This document shows, piece after piece, positions 26,417-37,508 of a stretch of 43,792 nucleotides of DNA. Each line of letters begins with the position of its first letter. Position 1 is the first letter of the stretch. The stretch is from the NCBI GenBank assembly GCA_016649715.1, contig JAENXC010000023.1, positions 1 to 43,792 of the forward strand. Direction: 5' to 3'. The notes beneath the pieces were generated by a model. The model was given only the letters and a program-made list of their open reading frames with translations, had not been told where the DNA came from and did no database searches. The stretch comes from Flavobacteriaceae bacterium (GTDB lineage: Bacteria; Bacteroidota; Bacteroidia; Flavobacteriales; Flavobacteriaceae). The translations under genes were made by a program, and so were the position numbers.

Positions 26417-27220
26417 TTAATCTCTCTTGTTTACTTTTCGAACCTTATTCGGGTCATTTCCTTCTCCAATATTTATAAAGAAATATCGGTTGTCCTTATA
26501 AGGAAGTATTTCTTTTCCGTATTCTGGCCTTCTAAACCGTTCTGCATTTCTGTAAAATTGTGCTTGGTCCATTTCTAAAATCTTGCTGATATAAAATTCA
26601 TTATCAACATAAAATTCCTCTGTAAAGTTTTCGGTCAGTGAAAAAGTTAGAAAATTTCTAAAAACTCGGGGAGTAGTATTTTTGTTGTATTCCTTATAAA
26701 AAACTTTTGTTGTTTTCTTTGAACCTTCTCTTAAAGCAACTTCTGTATAGGGTCCATTCTTGTCCAAAACAACGAAACTCCAAGGAATAATATAGAATTG
26801 ACCGCGTGTATATTTGGATTTTGGGGGAATGAATGTAATTCTTTCCTCTTTAACCGTGGCAGAAGTTGATACCCCTGCGGAAGATCTAGTTCGTAAAAGG
26901 GAGTTATCAAAATAATAGCTCGCATAAAGTGAATTTGTTCGCTCCACATCTTCCCAATAATTTAGCTTAACATCATTAGCTATATAGGATGATTTTCGCC
27001 AATCTATATATAAAGACACATTGAGTTTATTGTAGATTTCAAATTTCATCAATCCTTTTTTCCCCCAGAGATTGTAAATTATTTTTAAGGAATCATTTTC
27101 AAAAACGTAGGTTTGGTCAACAGTTTTTACGTTGTCCGCTTTGGTTTCGAAAACCTGTACGTAAGTTTTGCATCCTACTATGGAGAGTCCGAGAAATAAG
27201 AGAAGTAGTTTTTTTGCCAT
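26417..27220 (-). CDS. Lipoprotein, hypothetical
   Basis: A 267-residue lipoprotein. The signal MAKKLLLLFLGLSIVGC gives a lipobox SIVGC with Cys17. The mature part is beta-rich (VDQTYVFENDSLKIIYNLWG, KFEIYNKLNVSLYIDWRKSS) with a helical end holding DQAQFYRNAERFRRPEYG. It has no named family that I recognise; the early strands resemble small Ig-like lipoproteins of Bacteroidota that react to loss of partner proteins. It is the first gene of a two-gene operon. A decayed paralogue of its first 60 codons, with the same promoter, lies at 38562-38775, so the gene has been duplicated. Confidence 0.7.
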   Translation of the reverse strand: MAKKLLLLFLGLSIVGCKTYVQVFETKADNVKTVDQTYVFENDSLKIIYNLWGKKGLMKFEIYNKLNVSLYIDWRKSSYIANDVKLNYWEDVERTNSLYASYYFDNSLLRTRSSAGVSTSATVKEERITFIPPKSKYTRGQFYIIPWSFVVLDKNGPYTEVALREGSKKTTKVFYKEYNKNTTPRVFRNFLTFSLTENFTEEFYVDNEFYISKILEMDQAQFYRNAERFRRPEYGKEILPYKDNRYFFINIGEGNDPNKVRKVNKRD

Positions 27221-27251
27221 TGGGTGATGGTTTTATCGAGGTATCTTTTTT

Positions 27252-27298
27252 CAAATATAAAACAATGCAAATCCATCTCTTTACGGGAATCCGCATTT
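27252..27298 (-). promoter_or_regulatory. Shared promoter motif, copy B (lipoprotein operon)
   Basis: On the minus strand: AAATGCGGATTCCCGTAAAG, 19 bases, TATATTTG. On the plus strand the -7 box is 27252-27259 and CCGTAAAG is 27279-27286. The ATG of the lipoprotein is about 32 bases downstream. Confidence 0.75.
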
Positions 27299-27405
27299 GG
27301 AACAAATTTTTTTACGGGGAGAAACGTAAATATATCAATTCCCGAAAGTACTTCCTCAATAAAAATAATAATCTCGTTAAAGAGTAAATCTATAAAAATA
27401 AATAA

Positions 27406-27446
27406 AATTGAAAAACCCACCAACAAGTATTTGGTGTTGGTGGGTT
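27406..27446 (-). terminator. Terminator after the outer-membrane barrel gene
   Basis: AACCCACCAACA (27414-27425) and TGTTGGTGGGTT (27435-27446) form a perfect 12-bp stem with a 9-base loop. In the minus direction a T tract follows. It ends just inside the region left of the stop of 27454-28191. Confidence 0.88.
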
Positions 27447-27453
27447 CTTTTAC

Positions 27454-28191
27454 TTAGAAGGAGAGGCCAAAATCAATACTTAAGGCTCCTGAGTTTTTTC
27501 TATAAATACCACTTTGATATCCATAATAGTAATCGTAATCATAAAATTCCATGCTCTGCATTTCATAACTCAAACCTACGTTCAAAGCCACTCTTTCAGA
27601 AACATTGAAGGTTACCCCTGAGGATGGACTCACCAACAACCCCACCGCTTCAAAGTCATTGGAAGCATTAAAAGTATAACCAATAGACAAAGCGAAATAG
27701 GGAGATACTTTTTTATCCAAGACATTTGCTCTTGCATGCACAAAAACCGGGATGAGCGCAGCATCGTCATCAATGTAGTAGCGTAAGCCAGTTCCTCCAC
27801 CTATGAAAAAGAAGGGGCTGATCTGTCCGCCATTGATAATATTGATTTTTAAACGATCCATTCCGTAATCGCCGAGGCCAAATTGGTAACCAAATTCTGC
27901 GATTCCCCTGTAGCCACTTTTCAGGCCCGAGCCTTCACTGGGTGGAGTTGGATTATCTATTTTAGCTACGGTTTTTTCTTCTTTGGTGAGTTTTTTAATC
28001 TCATCCATTTGATATACAAATATACTCCTGTCCGCAGTTTCAATCTTAATGGACTCGTTTGGCACTTGTTCAATTATTACTCCGCGAATGACGCTTCCAT
28101 TTTTTAAATAAACAACATCTTGATAGTTGTTTTGAGCTAGCACAAAGGTGCTGATTAAGGTAAATAAAATAAGTGTAAAGATTTTTTTCAT
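27454..28191 (-). CDS. Outer-membrane beta-barrel protein with N-terminal SH3-like segment
   Basis: A 245-residue exported protein. The signal peptide is MKKIFTLILFTLISTFVLAQ. Residues 24-70 (VVYLKNGSVIRGVIIEQVPN, IKIETADRSIFVYQMDEIKK) form a small beta domain frequent at the start of Bacteroidota membrane proteins. Residues 95-245 show alternating barrel strands rich in Tyr and Gly and end in SIDFGLSF with the final Phe typical of outer-membrane barrels. The substrate or function is unknown. A strong terminator follows. The closest upstream promoter seen is copy C, about 215 bases away, so a long leader or another unseen promoter is possible. Confidence 0.82.
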   Translation of the reverse strand: MKKIFTLILFTLISTFVLAQNNYQDVVYLKNGSVIRGVIIEQVPNESIKIETADRSIFVYQMDEIKKLTKEEKTVAKIDNPTPPSEGSGLKSGYRGIAEFGYQFGLGDYGMDRLKINIINGGQISPFFFIGGGTGLRYYIDDDAALIPVFVHARANVLDKKVSPYFALSIGYTFNASNDFEAVGLLVSPSSGVTFNVSERVALNVGLSYEMQSMEFYDYDYYYGYQSGIYRKNSGALSIDFGLSF

Positions 28192-28270
28192 GTGTTCTAT
28201 GTTTTTGGGTTATTAAAGTTTATTACTTTGAAAACAGAATTCCCAAAGTTTAAAAGGTGAAAAGGATGTA

Positions 28271-28300
28271 TCAGGGTGAATCAGGGTGAATCAGGATGAA
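28271..28300. repeat. 10-bp tandem repeat
   Basis: TCAGGGTGAA occurs twice and TCAGGATGAA once, in the leader region between promoter copy C and the barrel gene. Confidence 0.85.
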
Positions 28301-28374
28301 TCCAAATTTAATTTATCGTTTTTAAAATGTAATTGTAAATAGGGAAGAAGAAAAAAATGTAATTTTTTTATCAT
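28293..28374 (-). pseudogene. Vestigial lipoprotein start after promoter copy C
   Basis: Downstream of promoter C the sequence follows the leader of the lipoprotein gene at 27220 (AAAAAGATAC...GATAAAA) and its start (ATG, then an AAAAAAA tract and a TTACATTT run resembling the CTACTTCT of the paralogue). The open frame ends after 27 codons. I read it as a remnant of a third copy of the lipoprotein 5' end; the alternative is a short leader peptide. Confidence 0.4.
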
Positions 28375-28406
28375 TTATTGATGGTTTTTATCGGAGTATC
28401 TTTTTT

Positions 28407-28453
28407 CAAATATAAAACAATGCAAATGCATCCCTTTACGGGATTCCGCATTT
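28407..28453 (-). promoter_or_regulatory. Shared promoter motif, copy C
   Basis: On the minus strand: AAATGCGGAATCCCGTAAAG, 19 bases, TATATTTG. On the plus strand the -7 box is 28407-28414 and CCGTAAAG is 28434-28441. It reads towards the outer-membrane barrel gene. Confidence 0.7.
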
Positions 28454-29069
28454 GGGACAAATTTTTCTGGTTTTCCTTAGCTCTACTCCTACGTAGAAGC
28501 TTCGGTGCACTAAAAGCTACGGAGATCATAGGGAGAATACCAAAGGTATCGAATCCCCAAAACACTGCATTACTAAAAATGGTTTTCTCGATAAAGTGAA
28601 GGAAGATAAACTTCTCTGATAAATGTAGTAAAACGTCAATTAAAAGCAAAAGTCAAGGGAAAATAAAAGATTTTTTGAGAATATCAATGTATTGTTCAAT
28701 TGCATTTATGTAGGTTCCCAAACTATATATACATAGTTCAGCCTGTATTTATGTACTCTTCGTGACGGATAAATGCATAGTCCCCCTACCCCTCATGCTA
28801 CTCGAGTGCTACGTTTATGCTAGTGTTTCCCTACTAAACCCCTATTGTAATGCTAGTATCATAAAATGCGAGCTTTTTAAAAATTCAAGCGAATGCTAAA
28901 ATATTCTCTGGTTTTAATTTTTAATGATCAACGTTAAGATCGGTTATAAACACTATGGACATCCTCTTAAATCATTGATAGGCTTTAAGTCAAGCGCTCC
29001 CTGTTTGTCAAGATTAAAGAAATTCATTTGCGAATTTTTTATAGCTTTGTCAAGGTTTGCTAAATCCTA
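28454..29069. other. Intergenic region, no gene seen
   Basis: The part near 28540-28610 matches the DNA upstream of copy D (AATCCCCAAAACACTG at both), so the duplication reaches beyond the promoter. From 28650 to 29069 nothing was recognised; it holds the downstream side of the FHA gene. Confidence 0.45.
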
Positions 29070-30887
29070 TTAGATATTTAAAATGAAGGTAAAACTGCAT
29101 TTTATAATCACAAGCTCGTCCTTATCATAGCCAGGTTTCATCCTGGGCAAAGAGGCTATCACTTTTTCAACTTCCATCTTTACTACTTCCATGGGTGTAC
29201 GTACACGAATATTGCTAATGCTTCCATCTCTTTCAATATTGAAATTTACCACAATCCTTTGTTGCCCCATTTTGGTATTGGACCTTTCAATGGCATTGTA
29301 CTTGCTTCTATCGTTTATGAAATCATATATTTTATCTCGAGTACAAATCAACAATGGTACGTTGCCCTTTCCTTCACAGCCCGGATAGATGGGTGCTTGG
29401 TCTGCACTTTCCAAAGAAACAATTTTTCGTACTTGAAAACTTGGTGTGTCAGGTTCCTCCTCTACAATATTTTTCTCCTCCTCCGTAATATCTTCGCTTT
29501 TCCGCCCTTCAAAAGCAATGTAGCCATTATAGACAACCTCTACAGGAATGTACTTTTGAAAACCTGGCTTTATACCTTTCAATTGCATTAGGGCCAAGCG
29601 TATTTCATTTTCTATTTTCTCATGCGGTGCTGATACCTGTACACTTTTCACAGAGCCATCTTTTCCCACAACAAATGAATAATTACATTGCTGAATACCA
29701 GACTTTAAAGCTATATACCTATAATTCTTGACTTGAATACGTTTCTTTAAATAATCGGTAATTTTATTTTCAAAACATCGTTTTTGAGAGGACGCTTCTG
29801 CGGGAGGACAGCCTGGGAAAATGGGTGGGGTCTCAATAATGCTAAAGGAAACGGCGTCAGATTGTCCATTGCCTAGTGCATCCCTTCCCACAGCCAATCT
29901 TGTTTGATTATTAGGATTTGAAGCTTCTTGAAAATAACAGTTTGCCTTATCAAGATCATTTTTCACTTTGTCTAAAATAGTTGCATCGCCCACAACTTTC
30001 GGCTTGATTCGCAAATTTTCCAATTCATTGTAAATATGTGTAAAACCATTCACTAGTTTATAACCCAAAATGGAATCATTAGGGTTAAAATTTTCGAGCG
30101 AAGTGATTTGAAGATATAATTGCATCACACTATCTACACTTCTTTTTTGAAAAGAATTGCTTTGTGCCACTAGCTCTTCCACACGTTTTTTAGCTATATT
30201 ATTTTCGGGGTATTGCAAAAGAACACTATTGTATGCTCCATAGGCTCCTCTAAAATCTCCTAGGTTGAAATAGTTTTCGGCACTCTGCAATAAAATGGTA
30301 GGCTCAGATTCTGAATCAGTGCTATTTTTATTCGCAAAATAATAGCCCCCTCCGCCCAATGTTGCAATCACTAACAAGATGACAACCATTATGACAGGAT
30401 TAAGGCTTTTCTTTGATTTTTTATAGGACGGAGGAGATTCCGAAACAACAAGCTTAGAGCCTATAGGAATAGATACAGGTATGATGTTGGGAGGAGTATT
30501 TTCCTCTTCAATAGGCAAACTGTCCTCAAACGCTCCAGGACTGTTTGCATCCCCATTATAATCTTTTTGAAAATCCGCTTCCTCGTTTAGATTTGAAGCG
30601 GATAATTCTTCGGGATCCGGAATATTTAGAGAATTTAAACTAAATGAAAAATTTTTCCCCAAGCTCAAAGAGCTATCATAATCTATGCTGATTATGTCTG
30701 TTATTTTACTGCCATTAACATAGGTGCCATTTGTAGAGTTTAAGTCTTCAATAGAAAAATGTTGCCCTTCAAATGAAATTCTACAATGGGTTTTACTGAC
30801 TCGCTTGGAAGGATCGTTTATAGCGATAGCTATCTCCCCCTCTGAAATTTTCGGGTCACGCCCCACAATATAGGTTGCTATCGCCAT
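29070..30887 (-). CDS. FHA-TM-TPR protein with two C-terminal TonB-like domains
   Basis: A 605-residue protein with a rare domain order. Residues 1-90 form an FHA domain that binds phosphothreonine (GR 9-10, SKTH 31-34, STNGTYVNG 51-59). Residues 90-160 are an acidic linker. A membrane helix follows at about 165-185 (NPVIMVVILLVIATLGGGGYY). Then come a TPR-like pair (AENYFNLGDFRGAYGAY) and two TonB C-terminal-type domains, each started by IFPGC/IYPGC (about 350-470 and 485-605). The FHA would be cytoplasmic and the TonB_C part periplasmic, suggesting transmission of a cytoplasmic phosphorylation signal across the inner membrane. It is divergent from the SPFH operon. No kinase gene is in the window. 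Confidence 0.88.
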   Translation of the reverse strand: MAIATYIVGRDPKISEGEIAIAINDPSKRVSKTHCRISFEGQHFSIEDLNSTNGTYVNGSKITDIISIDYDSSLSLGKNFSFSLNSLNIPDPEELSASNLNEEADFQKDYNGDANSPGAFEDSLPIEEENTPPNIIPVSIPIGSKLVVSESPPSYKKSKKSLNPVIMVVILLVIATLGGGGYYFANKNSTDSESEPTILLQSAENYFNLGDFRGAYGAYNSVLLQYPENNIAKKRVEELVAQSNSFQKRSVDSVMQLYLQITSLENFNPNDSILGYKLVNGFTHIYNELENLRIKPKVVGDATILDKVKNDLDKANCYFQEASNPNNQTRLAVGRDALGNGQSDAVSFSIIETPPIFPGCPPAEASSQKRCFENKITDYLKKRIQVKNYRYIALKSGIQQCNYSFVVGKDGSVKSVQVSAPHEKIENEIRLALMQLKGIKPGFQKYIPVEVVYNGYIAFEGRKSEDITEEEKNIVEEEPDTPSFQVRKIVSLESADQAPIYPGCEGKGNVPLLICTRDKIYDFINDRSKYNAIERSNTKMGQQRIVVNFNIERDGSISNIRVRTPMEVVKMEVEKVIASLPRMKPGYDKDELVIIKCSFTFILNI

Positions 30888-31174
30888 AAAGTCAGATTCT
30901 TATTAAAATTAAAACAAAATATTCCATTTCAGAAATTAAATAATTTTCACCCATCCTTGATAAGTTACCCAATGTTGGAAATAAAAGCGCCAAACAATGC
31001 GGGTATTCCTTTTGATAAATATTCTTTTAGAGGAATAAAACACTTTTAGCTCGGATATAAATCTATATAAATTTTTGTTAAAAAATTGAATCTTCACAAA
31101 TAATTTATCCGTAGGTTTGAAAAATACACAATTGAAATAGGGATATTTTAAAAGGAATCGGAGAATTTTATCCA
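30888..31174. other. Divergent spacer left of promoter copy E
   Basis: About 290 AT-rich bases between the FHA gene start and promoter E. No coding region was recognised. No copy of the shared motif points towards the FHA gene; a degenerate TATTTTG box 50 bases upstream of its ATG is the only candidate. Confidence 0.4.
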
Positions 31175-31221
31175 AAATGAGGGATTCCGTAAAGTTTGGC
31201 TAAATTAATTCTATATATTTG
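31175..31221 (+). promoter_or_regulatory. Shared promoter motif, copy E (SPFH operon)
   Basis: AAATGAGGGATTCCGTAAAG (31175-31194), 19 bases, TATATTTG (31214-31221). It is not part of a longer duplication with the other copies, so the match of both boxes and the spacing is independent support. The leader to the ATG at 31295 is about 70 bases. Confidence 0.75.
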
Positions 31222-31294
31222 AGAAGAATTGAAAAGTAAACAGCAAAGCATCAGCAAAATAAATCCAATAATATAAACTTTAATTATAACAATT

Positions 31295-32545
31295 ATGAAA
31301 ATAATTGATCTCGTAAGCTGGGCTCCTCAAGGAAATTACAATATTTATGCCTATAGGTTTCCCCATACAAATCTCAGCACATTTACACAACTTCTTGTAT
31401 CGGAATCACAAGAGGCTATTTTATTTTCAAAAGGACAGATAGTAGGAAAGTTCGGGCCTGGAAAGCATACGCTAAACACCGAGAATTTACCCAAACTTAG
31501 GATTCTTTACGGCTTGCCTTTTGGTGGTAAAAACCCATTTACGGCAGAAGTTTGGTTTGTGAACAAGCTTCAACCCTACAATATTGATTGGGCTATTGAC
31601 AGAATGGATATTCACGATTCCGACTACAACACGGGCATCCCTTTGGTCGCCAATGGCAGATATGGTTTAAAAATTAAAGATGCTGAACGGTTTCTCATTA
31701 AAATTGTGGGGACAAAAAACTCTTTTGACCAAAGCGATTTAACCGATCAGTTTTTTGGGGAGTTTTCAACGAAAACAAAATCTTCGGTTTTGCAGTTCAT
31801 GATTAAAAATAGAATTGGTTTAAAACAAATTTCAGCCCATTTAGATGATATCTCCGAACATTTAAAAACAATAATGCTTCCATTTTGGGAAAATCTGGGA
31901 TTGGAACTTACAAAATTTTATGTTACCAGCATCGAAGTCGATAATTCTACCGAAGAAGGCAGAAGGGTTTTAGAGGCAATTTCAAGACAAAGTGCACAAT
32001 CTATTGGTGGATATACTTGGCAACAAGAAAAAGCATTTGATGTAGCAAAAGACGCTATTGAAGGATTTTCCAATGGTAATTCTGATATTATAGGTGCTAT
32101 ACTTGCTACTGGCATGATGGGCGGTTTAGGTGGTGCGGGGGGGGTTATTCACCCACAATACAATCAGCCGTCTTTTGAAGGCACTAATCAAGAACAGCAA
32201 AACGGAGCTGCTCAGCCTGCCAATCCAACAAAGCAGGTTTATTGCTCAAATTGTTCGAAGAAATTTCCAAATTCACATCGCTTTTGTCCTCACTGTGGTG
32301 ATCCTTATGATGCTTGCCCCAAATGTGGTACCGACAATGACAAAAATGCAAAACGATGTGTGAGTTGTGGCACCCATTTCCAAAGTGAAATGATCTTGTG
32401 CTCCAATTGCAATACCGCTCTACCGCCAGGAAGCCCCTTTTGTGGGAGTTGCGGAAAACAACATGCAGATGATAAATGCAGCAGATGTGCAAATCCCTTG
32501 GCACCTTCTATAAAATTCTGTCCAAAATGCGGGCAAAAGCGATAA
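31295..32545 (+). CDS. SPFH-domain protein (YdjI-like) with four zinc ribbons
   Basis: A 416-residue protein. Residues 1-250 match the SPFH/Band-7 form of YdjI ('virion core protein' in databases): an N-terminal segment with QEAILFSKGQIVGKFGPGKH, VWFVNKLQPYNIDW, and a long helix EEGRRVLEAISRQSAQSIGG. A Gly-rich linker (about 265-285) follows, then four zinc-ribbon units (CSNC/CPHCG, CPKCG/CVSCG, CSNC/CGSCG, CSRC/CPKCG). In Bacillus subtilis YdjI brings PspA to the membrane under envelope stress, so a membrane-platform role is likely. It is the first gene of a six-gene operon with gaps of 4-24 bases. The zinc ribbons may bind partners. Confidence 0.88.
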   Translation: MKIIDLVSWAPQGNYNIYAYRFPHTNLSTFTQLLVSESQEAILFSKGQIVGKFGPGKHTLNTENLPKLRILYGLPFGGKNPFTAEVWFVNKLQPYNIDWAIDRMDIHDSDYNTGIPLVANGRYGLKIKDAERFLIKIVGTKNSFDQSDLTDQFFGEFSTKTKSSVLQFMIKNRIGLKQISAHLDDISEHLKTIMLPFWENLGLELTKFYVTSIEVDNSTEEGRRVLEAISRQSAQSIGGYTWQQEKAFDVAKDAIEGFSNGNSDIIGAILATGMMGGLGGAGGVIHPQYNQPSFEGTNQEQQNGAAQPANPTKQVYCSNCSKKFPNSHRFCPHCGDPYDACPKCGTDNDKNAKRCVSCGTHFQSEMILCSNCNTALPPGSPFCGSCGKQHADDKCSRCANPLAPSIKFCPKCGQKR

Positions 32546-32561
32546 TTTAAATTAAATAAAT

Positions 32562-33272
32562 ATGGAGTTAAAAAAAATATTTTGGCTATTGCTCCTCCTA
32601 ATTGGGGAATTATTAATAATTATCAGCTTTCTATATTTCGGAAAAAATGTGGAAAGTGAAATACTTACGTTGAATATTGTAGTATCCTCAGTAATCTATG
32701 GTCTTTTCTTTATCGATATTCTTATTCCTTGGGTTGACTTTAATGACAAATCACAAAAAACAATTGGCGCCCTTGGGGTACGATGGTTTTTTACTTTACT
32801 ATATGTAATTCTTGCAATTGGTGTTATGGCGGCATTTAACGATGCCCAACCCATGGCCTTTAACACTCAGTTACTTATTCATAGCATCCTTTTCTTCGTC
32901 CTAATCCTAGGTTTTTACTTGTCTTTTATTGCTGCTGAAAAAGTGAAACAAGTATATGTGGAAGAAACGCAACTCCGCAACCAAATTGACGGCATGAAAA
33001 AAGTCACGAAAGAATTACAGCTAAAGTTAGACACGATGCAGGATATTCCCTCAGAAATCATTTCCCGTATTGACGAACTTCAAGAAAATCTCAGGTTTCT
33101 TTCGCCCTGCAACAATAGTTCGGCGGTTGAATTGGAAAAACAATTTATCGATGAGATGAGAGTATTGGACCTTAGTTTTTCTGAAACACCACTAAATCCT
33201 GAAAATTCCATAAGCCATATTAAAAATTGCGAGAGAACTTATAACGAGCGGAAACAAGTTTTCTCAAATTAA
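32562..33272 (+). CDS. Four-TM membrane protein with C-terminal coiled coil
   Basis: A 236-residue protein, not in a family that I recognise. Four membrane helices fall at about residues 6-27, 33-55, 70-92 and 103-125. A cytoplasmic helix (YVEETQLRNQIDGMKKVTKE) predicts a coiled coil, and the C-terminus is soluble. It starts 16 bases after the SPFH gene. It probably anchors the coiled-coil and SPFH proteins of the operon in the inner membrane; this is an inference from order and topology. Confidence 0.7.
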   Translation: MELKKIFWLLLLLIGELLIIISFLYFGKNVESEILTLNIVVSSVIYGLFFIDILIPWVDFNDKSQKTIGALGVRWFFTLLYVILAIGVMAAFNDAQPMAFNTQLLIHSILFFVLILGFYLSFIAAEKVKQVYVEETQLRNQIDGMKKVTKELQLKLDTMQDIPSEIISRIDELQENLRFLSPCNNSSAVELEKQFIDEMRVLDLSFSETPLNPENSISHIKNCERTYNERKQVFSN

Positions 33273-33296
33273 AATAAACCTAAAATTTCAAACAGT

Positions 33297-35486
<2,190 letters not shown>

Positions 35487-35506
35487 CGCATTTAATCCTT
35501 AGAATC

Positions 35507-36433
35507 ATGGCAACATTCAATTACACAGTAGATACAAAGCCAATGGCCCAGGAAATGAGTAGTGTTTCACGTCACGTGAATGCAACTACTGGCGCCGTTG
35601 TAGCGATGCAAGCTGCCGTTATTCTCGCGGAAGAAAGGGCGGCAGACCATGTTTGCAACAACGTGAATAAAGGTTTTTATTCCTTGATACGGTCTCAGAT
35701 CTCGCAGAAAATGGCAAAACTTCAAAGCGAGGTGGACTCTCATCTTATGCAATTGGTGCAGCAAAAAAATGCTTTAACAGGCATTAAAAAGCGAATGGAG
35801 AAAGATTATAACATGATTGCGGGTAGATATCTCAAGTTATTTAATGGCCTAAATGTAAATCTAAAACAACGTGTTTTTGAACTGGACAAACCTACGATTG
35901 ACTTTGCCGTAAAAGAGGTTGATAAAGTTTCTAATAGAGCAAAATACCTAACGGCCACAATCCCAATCACACAATTAGAATCCTTATCGGAAAGTCAGAA
36001 GATTGTTGCTTCCAATATAAAACACAGAGGTTTAAATGTAATTAAATCCATGAGAACCTTCTTATTTGAGATGAATACTCAAAAAAAACTTACTGACCAA
36101 ATCTTGATAAATGACGGTAGATATACTAAAACAGCTGCTGTATATATCCCAATTTTGATATGTGAATGCAATAGGGATAAAACGGATAGCAGTATTGAAA
36201 TCACAATTTCTAATGTGGAATTGGACAATTTATCAAAATCAACAATAAAGAACACCGCTTTTGCCGTATTACAAAAAATTCAATGGAAACAGCAAACTAC
36301 ACCTAATACGGAAGTTAAAAGTGAATTCAGTAAACTCGTCTTATCCTCTTCAAAATCACAAAGAGTTAAAGATTTAGCCTTACAATTGTTTCATTCTGCA
36401 AATTACCAAACCATCCAAACAACAAAACTATGA
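35507..36433 (+). CDS. Helical scaffold-like protein, paralogue 1
   Basis: A 308-residue protein, unknown but clearly paralogous to the next gene product. They share VNATTGAVVAMQAAVILAEE / MNVNLLTGAVVATEAAQL, then FYSLIRSQISQKMAKLQSEV / FGYIRSEISQQVAELSVNID, a K(R/Q)ME.D....I.G.Y.K.F..LN helix, and VFELDKP. The build is a long helical hairpin, comparable in shape to PspA-like or coat-forming proteins, but no sequence link to PspA can be claimed. It lies 20 bases after the coiled-coil gene and overlaps the next gene by 4 bases (ATGA), so the two are translated together. Confidence 0.75.
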   Translation: MATFNYTVDTKPMAQEMSSVSRHVNATTGAVVAMQAAVILAEERAADHVCNNVNKGFYSLIRSQISQKMAKLQSEVDSHLMQLVQQKNALTGIKKRMEKDYNMIAGRYLKLFNGLNVNLKQRVFELDKPTIDFAVKEVDKVSNRAKYLTATIPITQLESLSESQKIVASNIKHRGLNVIKSMRTFLFEMNTQKKLTDQILINDGRYTKTAAVYIPILICECNRDKTDSSIEITISNVELDNLSKSTIKNTAFAVLQKIQWKQQTTPNTEVKSEFSKLVLSSSKSQRVKDLALQLFHSANYQTIQTTKL

Positions 36434-37488
36434 GTTATGATAGAAGCTATAGTGAGATAATAACGGTAAGAGGTTCCAAAACTATTTCTGTTTCCTATCC
36501 CGCATCAGAAAGAGGTGGTACTACATCTGCTACTGTTCATTATACTGAAGAGGTGCCGGTAAATGTAAATATCAATGTGGACACTGATCCATTTGATTAT
36601 AGTGTGGAAGACTGTAATATGAATGTCAATTTATTAACAGGTGCAGTGGTAGCTACAGAGGCGGCACAATTGGTGTCTATTAATAACAATTCCAAAAAAG
36701 TTGCAAAAACCATTGTTTCAGGCTTCTTTGGTTATATCCGTTCTGAGATAAGCCAACAAGTTGCGGAACTTTCGGTAAACATAGATGCGCAGCTAATGCA
36801 CTTAAAAGAATTATCACAATCCTGTCTCGCTAAGAAGAAGCAAATGGAAGGGGATTTCTTGAGAATTTCAGGCCATTATGTTAAGATTTTTGAAGATCTA
36901 AATTCTGAACTTTCCAATAGAATATTTGAACTGGATAAACCTGCTTTTGTATTTAAGAAAGAGCTGGACAACCAAAAGATAAGATCATCAAATAATGATT
37001 TGGTGAATACGGTTGCTATTTTTGGCAAGGAAAGCGGAGAACTGCAATCAAAAGTTAGTGCTTCAATTGCTAAAAAAAGAGCATTGGATACCTTAACCCA
37101 AGCGAAAATATTTCTTTGGCAACAGAAAAAATTAAACTGTACCGTTCAAAAAAGTATGATAAACGAGAGTATTGCAACTTCTCAATTTTCTCCAGTTTGT
37201 TTTATTGAAACAAAGGCAGATAAAAACCAAATCGATAAAAGTTTATTCGCACCCAATTTTATAACTGCTTTTCAGAACACTTCAAAAAGGAATGAACTCC
37301 TAGAGCAATTTTCTGAACCCTCTAAATCCTGGCGTATTATGTCAACGACCTATAATGATAATTTGAAAATATATTTTAATGCCGAAGTAAACAAAACATA
37401 TTCAACGGCGGAACCACATTCGGTTAGAGTAAAAGAGATGATTCAAAAAATCTCCAACCTTGGGTCAATAAACGTACTTAGTTATTAA
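36430..37488 (+). CDS. Helical scaffold-like protein, paralogue 2
   Basis: A 352-residue paralogue of the preceding product. An added N-terminus of about 55 residues (Thr/Ser- and Val-rich, probably beta or disordered) precedes the shared helical core: LLTGAVVATEAAQLV, FFGYIRSEISQQVAELSVNI, IFELDKPAFVF. The C-terminal half is less alike. The pair suggests a hetero-oligomer. Cytoplasmic, with no signal peptide. It ends 20 bases before the bactofilin-like gene. Confidence 0.75.
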   Translation: MSYDRSYSEIITVRGSKTISVSYPASERGGTTSATVHYTEEVPVNVNINVDTDPFDYSVEDCNMNVNLLTGAVVATEAAQLVSINNNSKKVAKTIVSGFFGYIRSEISQQVAELSVNIDAQLMHLKELSQSCLAKKKQMEGDFLRISGHYVKIFEDLNSELSNRIFELDKPAFVFKKELDNQKIRSSNNDLVNTVAIFGKESGELQSKVSASIAKKRALDTLTQAKIFLWQQKKLNCTVQKSMINESIATSQFSPVCFIETKADKNQIDKSLFAPNFITAFQNTSKRNELLEQFSEPSKSWRIMSTTYNDNLKIYFNAEVNKTYSTAEPHSVRVKEMIQKISNLGSINVLSY

Positions 37489-37508
37489 AATATTTAAAAA
37501 ACACCAAA

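Noticed and set aside
27178-27426. Minus-strand frame of 82 codons over the lipoprotein start
   Set aside because: It overlaps promoter copy B, the lipoprotein signal peptide in another frame and the terminator stem.
28371-28649. Minus-strand frame of 92 codons
   Set aside because: It covers promoter copy C and duplicated non-coding flank. The overlap with a conserved regulatory motif explains the conservation better.
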